DNA of 64,000 bases, from contig JAIUOF010000005.1 in assembly GCA_020161355.1 (NCBI GenBank), forward strand, positions 62,001-126,000, in the 5' to 3' direction. The notes below the pieces were generated by a model. It had not been told where the DNA came from. It saw nothing but the letters and a program-made list of their open reading frames with translations, and did not search any database. Source of the DNA: Bacteroidota bacterium (GTDB taxonomy: Bacteria > Bacteroidota > Bacteroidia > Cytophagales > Spirosomataceae). Both the position numbers and the translations under genes were made by a program. Of the stretch, positions 61,117-64,000 are shown in pieces. The number at the start of each line of letters is the position of its first letter. Position 1 is the stretch's first letter.

Positions 61117-63453
61117 ATGAAAAAATTATTTGTTTTATTATTGTTATCAAATGCCGTTTTGGCTCAAAATGCCATTTTAAAAGGGAAAGTCAGCACTTCA
61201 GATCATAAAGTGGCCTCTTTTGTAAATATTATTTTGAAAGGCACAAGCAAAGGTGTCTCTGCAGATGAGCAGGGAAATTATGCGATTCAAAATATAAAAT
61301 CAGGAAACTACACGGTTATAGCCAGTTTTGTGGGCCTGAAAACCCAAAGTAAGAAAATTGAAATCAAAGAAAACCAGACACTGGTGCTTGATTTTGAGCT
61401 GGAAGAAGACGCTAATCAATTGCAGGAAGTGATGGTGACGGCAAACCCCAGCAAATATGTAACGGATTATCCTTCGGTTTCACTGAGATTAAAAACCCCC
61501 TTGCTTGAAATTCCTCAAAACATACAGGTTATCAATCGGCAGGTGTTGCAAGACCAGCAAATATTTGACATGCAGGAAGGTGTAATCAGAAATGTTAGCG
61601 GAGCAACACGGTCTGAACACTGGGAAAACTACGCCAGAATAGTGATGCGTGGTTCAAGAGTGGCGGCTTTTAGAAACGGCATGAATGTGACCGAAACCTG
61701 GGGCCCATTGACCGAAGACATGAGTATGGTTGAGCGAATTGAATTTGTGAAAGGTCCTGCCGGGTTTATGCTGGCAAGTGGAGAACCTAGTGGGTTTTAC
61801 AACGTAGTAACCAAAAAGCCTACCGGGATATCAAAATCAGAAGTAGGAATGACCATTGGGTCGTTTGGAACATATCGTAACACCCTCGATTTTGATGGTT
61901 TATTGAGTAAAGATGGAAAAATTCAATACAGACTCAATCTGATGGGGCAAAGCAAAGGTACCCATCGGAAATTTGAATATAACAATCGAATCTCTATTGC
62001 TCCGGTTCTAAAATTCCAAATCAATCCTCGTACTTCCCTGACTACCGAGTATAATTATCAGTTTGTAAATATGTCGCCTCTTGGCTCAGCTTATGCCTAT
62101 ACTTCTGATGGATTGGGTACACTTCCGGTTCAGTTTTCAACTTTGGAGTCAAATATGGCACCCACCAAAATCAACGATCATTCTTTTATAGCCACATTGT
62201 CTCATGCCATTAATGAAAACTGGAAATTCACGGGTCAATTAGCCTATTTGCAGTTTAATCAGGTCGGTAGTAGTCTCTGGCCAAGTGCTATCAGCGGTGA
62301 TACACTTAAAAGAGGGATGTCTGTGTGGGATATACTGGGGCAGATCAGAGTAGGACAGTTTTTTGTAAACGGGGATTTCAATACCGGAAAACTAAAACAC
62401 AGGATTTTGGCGGGAATTGACATGGGCAACAAAGATTTTTATCATGACTGGAATCAGACAGGAGCAATAGAGGGTAGTGTGCCTTTTATAGTTTCCAACC
62501 CGGTGTATGGTCAGGTTGCCGGTACAGCCTATCCGGTTTTTGACAGAAGCCTAAGTGTTAAAGAAAGGGGAGTTCATTATACCAATGTTTACACAGCTCT
62601 TTATGCCCAGGATGAAGTAAGACTCCTAAAAGAAAAACTAAGGTTAACTCTGGCAGGCCGATATACCAACACCGGGGATGCAGATCCTTGGTCAGGAGCG
62701 GTTGATGCCGGAAAGTTTACGCCTAGAATCGGACTTAGTTATTCTATCGATAAAAGTACCAGTGTATATGGGGTTATCGATCAGTCATTTATCCCTCAGG
62801 CAGGAGCAAGTTTTGAGGGCAAAAAATTTGACCCTATTACTGGTAACAATAAAGAGCTTGGGCTGAAAAAAGAGTGGTTGGACGGCAGATGGACTGCAAC
62901 AGTAGCCGCTTATCAGATTACCAAAAATAATGTTTTGACCACCGACCCACACCATCAGTTTTTCTCGATACAATTGGGTCAAACCAAAACCTCGGGTATT
63001 GAATTCGATATCAGAGGGCAGCTTTTTAATGGTCTTGATGTAACCATGAATTATGCCTATTCAGATGGAAAAGTAACCAAAGATACCGATAATCAGCAAG
63101 TTAATCGGCAGATTCCCGGCACTGACAAACATATTGCCAATGCCTGGCTAAATTATCGTATTCCCGAAGGAAAGTCACGGGGACTTGGATTTTCGTTGGG
63201 TGTATCGCATGCGGCTGGCCGATCGGCATGGTACGCTGAATACGACAAAAGCATTGACCCAAGTATGCCTGCTTATACCCGATTTGACGCTGCCACTTCT
63301 TATCAGGTAGGAAAATTTGGGGTAGCCTTGAATGTCAATAACCTGTTCAATGCCGATGTGTTTTCAGGAGCTTATTATTCCTGGAGTAAATTTTATTATT
63401 ACCAGACAGAAGCCTACAGAAACTTCAGGTTAAGTATCAATTATAAGTTTTGA
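61117..63453 (+). CDS. TonB-dependent siderophore receptor
   Basis: A 778-residue receptor. A signal peptide ends VLAQ. It is followed by a carboxypeptidase-regulatory-like domain (about 20-105), a TonB-box-like region, a plug with IPQNIQVINRQVLQDQQIFD (typical of siderophore receptors), VERIEFVKGPAGFMLASGEPSG and a barrel ending FRLSINYKF. The family fits FhuA/FpvA-like hydroxamate or other siderophore uptake. A PepSY protein follows at once, as in many iron-uptake operons. Confidence 0.92.
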   Translation: MKKLFVLLLLSNAVLAQNAILKGKVSTSDHKVASFVNIILKGTSKGVSADEQGNYAIQNIKSGNYTVIASFVGLKTQSKKIEIKENQTLVLDFELEEDANQLQEVMVTANPSKYVTDYPSVSLRLKTPLLEIPQNIQVINRQVLQDQQIFDMQEGVIRNVSGATRSEHWENYARIVMRGSRVAAFRNGMNVTETWGPLTEDMSMVERIEFVKGPAGFMLASGEPSGFYNVVTKKPTGISKSEVGMTIGSFGTYRNTLDFDGLLSKDGKIQYRLNLMGQSKGTHRKFEYNNRISIAPVLKFQINPRTSLTTEYNYQFVNMSPLGSAYAYTSDGLGTLPVQFSTLESNMAPTKINDHSFIATLSHAINENWKFTGQLAYLQFNQVGSSLWPSAISGDTLKRGMSVWDILGQIRVGQFFVNGDFNTGKLKHRILAGIDMGNKDFYHDWNQTGAIEGSVPFIVSNPVYGQVAGTAYPVFDRSLSVKERGVHYTNVYTALYAQDEVRLLKEKLRLTLAGRYTNTGDADPWSGAVDAGKFTPRIGLSYSIDKSTSVYGVIDQSFIPQAGASFEGKKFDPITGNNKELGLKKEWLDGRWTATVAAYQITKNNVLTTDPHHQFFSIQLGQTKTSGIEFDIRGQLFNGLDVTMNYAYSDGKVTKDTDNQQVNRQIPGTDKHIANAWLNYRIPEGKSRGLGFSLGVSHAAGRSAWYAEYDKSIDPSMPAYTRFDAATSYQVGKFGVALNVNNLFNADVFSGAYYSWSKFYYYQTEAYRNFRLSINYKF

Positions 63454-63457
63454 TAAA

Positions 63458-64000
63458 TTGACTTTCAAGAAAATCATAGGAAAAATACACCTCTGGCTTG
63501 GTCTTAGCACCGGGCTGGTGGTGTTTGTTGTAAGCATTACAGGTTGCTTGTATGCTTTTCAAAAAGAAATACAGGACGCTCTGCAACCATTCAGGTTTTC
63601 AAAAGTGGAAAGCAGAGAAATATTGCCCCCCTCTGAATTTGAGAAAATAGCTAGAAGACAACTGCCGGATGCTCATCTACATGCTATCAATTACCCCGGA
63701 AAAGGACGAAGCGTTGAGGCAATCTTATATGGATTGAATCCTGAGCACTATTTTATTATTTATCATAACCCTTATACGGCGGAGGTTATTCATGTGCAAA
63801 ATATGGAGGAAACCTTCTTTCATTGGGTGCTGGACGGGCATTATTATTTGTGGCTACCGCCCAAAATCGGTCAGCCAATCACCTCTTACGCAACTTTGAT
63901 TTTTGTTTTTATGATTATCACCGGTCTTGTACTTTGGTGGCCAAAAAACAAGGCAGCAGCCAAACAAAGGTTTTGGTTTCGTTGGAAAAATACTACTCAA
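63458..64000 (+). CDS. PepSY-associated membrane protein (partial, runs off the window)
   Basis: The reading frame starts at TTG 63458, just after the receptor stop, and is open to the end of the window (181 codons). The N-terminal helix HLWLGLSTGLVVFVVSITG and the later HWVLDGHYYLWLPPKIGQPI plus FVFMIITGLVLWWPKNK match PepSY-associated TM/PiuB-like proteins. These often act with siderophore receptors, probably as inner-membrane ferric-siderophore reductases. The C-terminal part lies beyond this window. Confidence 0.85.
   Translation, partial: MTFKKIIGKIHLWLGLSTGLVVFVVSITGCLYAFQKEIQDALQPFRFSKVESREILPPSEFEKIARRQLPDAHLHAINYPGKGRSVEAILYGLNPEHYFIIYHNPYTAEVIHVQNMEETFFHWVLDGHYYLWLPPKIGQPITSYATLIFVFMIITGLVLWWPKNKAAAKQRFWFRWKNTTQ

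Noticed and set aside
1..64000. CRISPR arrays, rRNA, tRNA, prophage or complete insertion sequences
   Set aside because: None seen on reading: no regularly spaced repeats, no clover-leaf or transposase-like gene. A tRNAscan or Infernal run would settle it.

Overview
This 64 kb window is chromosomal DNA from a Bacteroidota bacterium, most likely of the order Cytophagales. The basis is TonB-dependent receptors with carboxypeptidase-regulatory-like N-terminal domains, a lipoprotein TamA (TamL), SpoIIM/RDD/DUF4129/MoxR/DUF58 gene clusters, DUF5916 and DUF4350 proteins, many lipobox lipoproteins, AT-rich spacers and TTTG...TAnnTTTG promoters instead of -35/-10 boxes. Species cannot be named from the sequence alone. 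I saw no rRNA, tRNA, CRISPR array, complete insertion sequence or prophage.

Layout. 0-4.5 kb: a degenerate SGNH-fold lipoprotein, a HepT/MntA toxin-antitoxin pair and a DUF5916 outer-membrane protein. 4.6-16 kb: the [NiFe]-hydrogenase locus. The His-tailed SlyD isomerase converges on a leftward maturation operon (mini-HupE-like peptide, hypA, hypB, hypF, hypC, hypD, hypE). This operon diverges from a rightward structural operon (small subunit, large subunit, cytochrome b, maturation protease). The small subunit has both extra cysteines of the oxygen-tolerant [4Fe-3S] proximal cluster. A Crp/Fnr-like palindrome lies between the two operons. A long hairpin ending in nine T separates the structural genes from the protease gene. 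16-24 kb: a lipoprotein with a probable papain-like domain, a large secreted zinc metalloprotease, a UPF0173 hydrolase, a phytanoyl-CoA dioxygenase-like protein and an aldehyde dehydrogenase. 24.2-28.9 kb: an accessory stretch with three more toxin-antitoxin systems (RelBE-like, VapBC-like, HigBA-like), an ArsR/AHSA1/DoxX set and a palindromic repeat element. The vapB-like antitoxin is split by a -1 frameshift exactly at an A_AAA_AAG heptamer.

29-33.4 kb: ppnP, a two-gene ABC transporter, rsmG followed by a signal-less metzincin, and two tandem paralogous small secreted proteins. 33.4-41.2 kb: an outer-membrane biogenesis group (Skp-like chaperone, TamB, TamL). 41.5-47.9 kb: a lipoprotein formylglycine-generating-enzyme homologue, an S41 protease, a TldD/TldE pair in which only TldD has a Tat-like leader, and small proteins. 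47.9-51.2 kb: a BtuB/BtuG-like vitamin B12 uptake operon under a cobalamin riboswitch. 51.4-58.4 kb: a DUF58-MoxR-DUF4350-DUF4129-SpoIIM operon diverging from an RDD protein and two DUF805 proteins. 58.6-64 kb: two TonB-dependent siderophore/ferric-citrate-type receptors and the start of a PepSY membrane protein, with palindromic operators that look iron-responsive.

How it fits together: the 4.6-16 kb block should make and mature a membrane-bound H2-uptake enzyme that feeds electrons to quinone in the presence of O2. SlyD, HypA and HypB supply nickel, HypC-F build the Fe(CN)2CO group, and the HyaD-type protease trims the large subunit. The right-hand third is mainly envelope biogenesis and metal or cofactor uptake. 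No single wholly new system stands out. The strongest candidates for something undescribed are the miniature HupE-like peptide, the frameshift-dependent antitoxin, the hydrogenase hairpin and the Tat-TldD/leaderless-TldE split.
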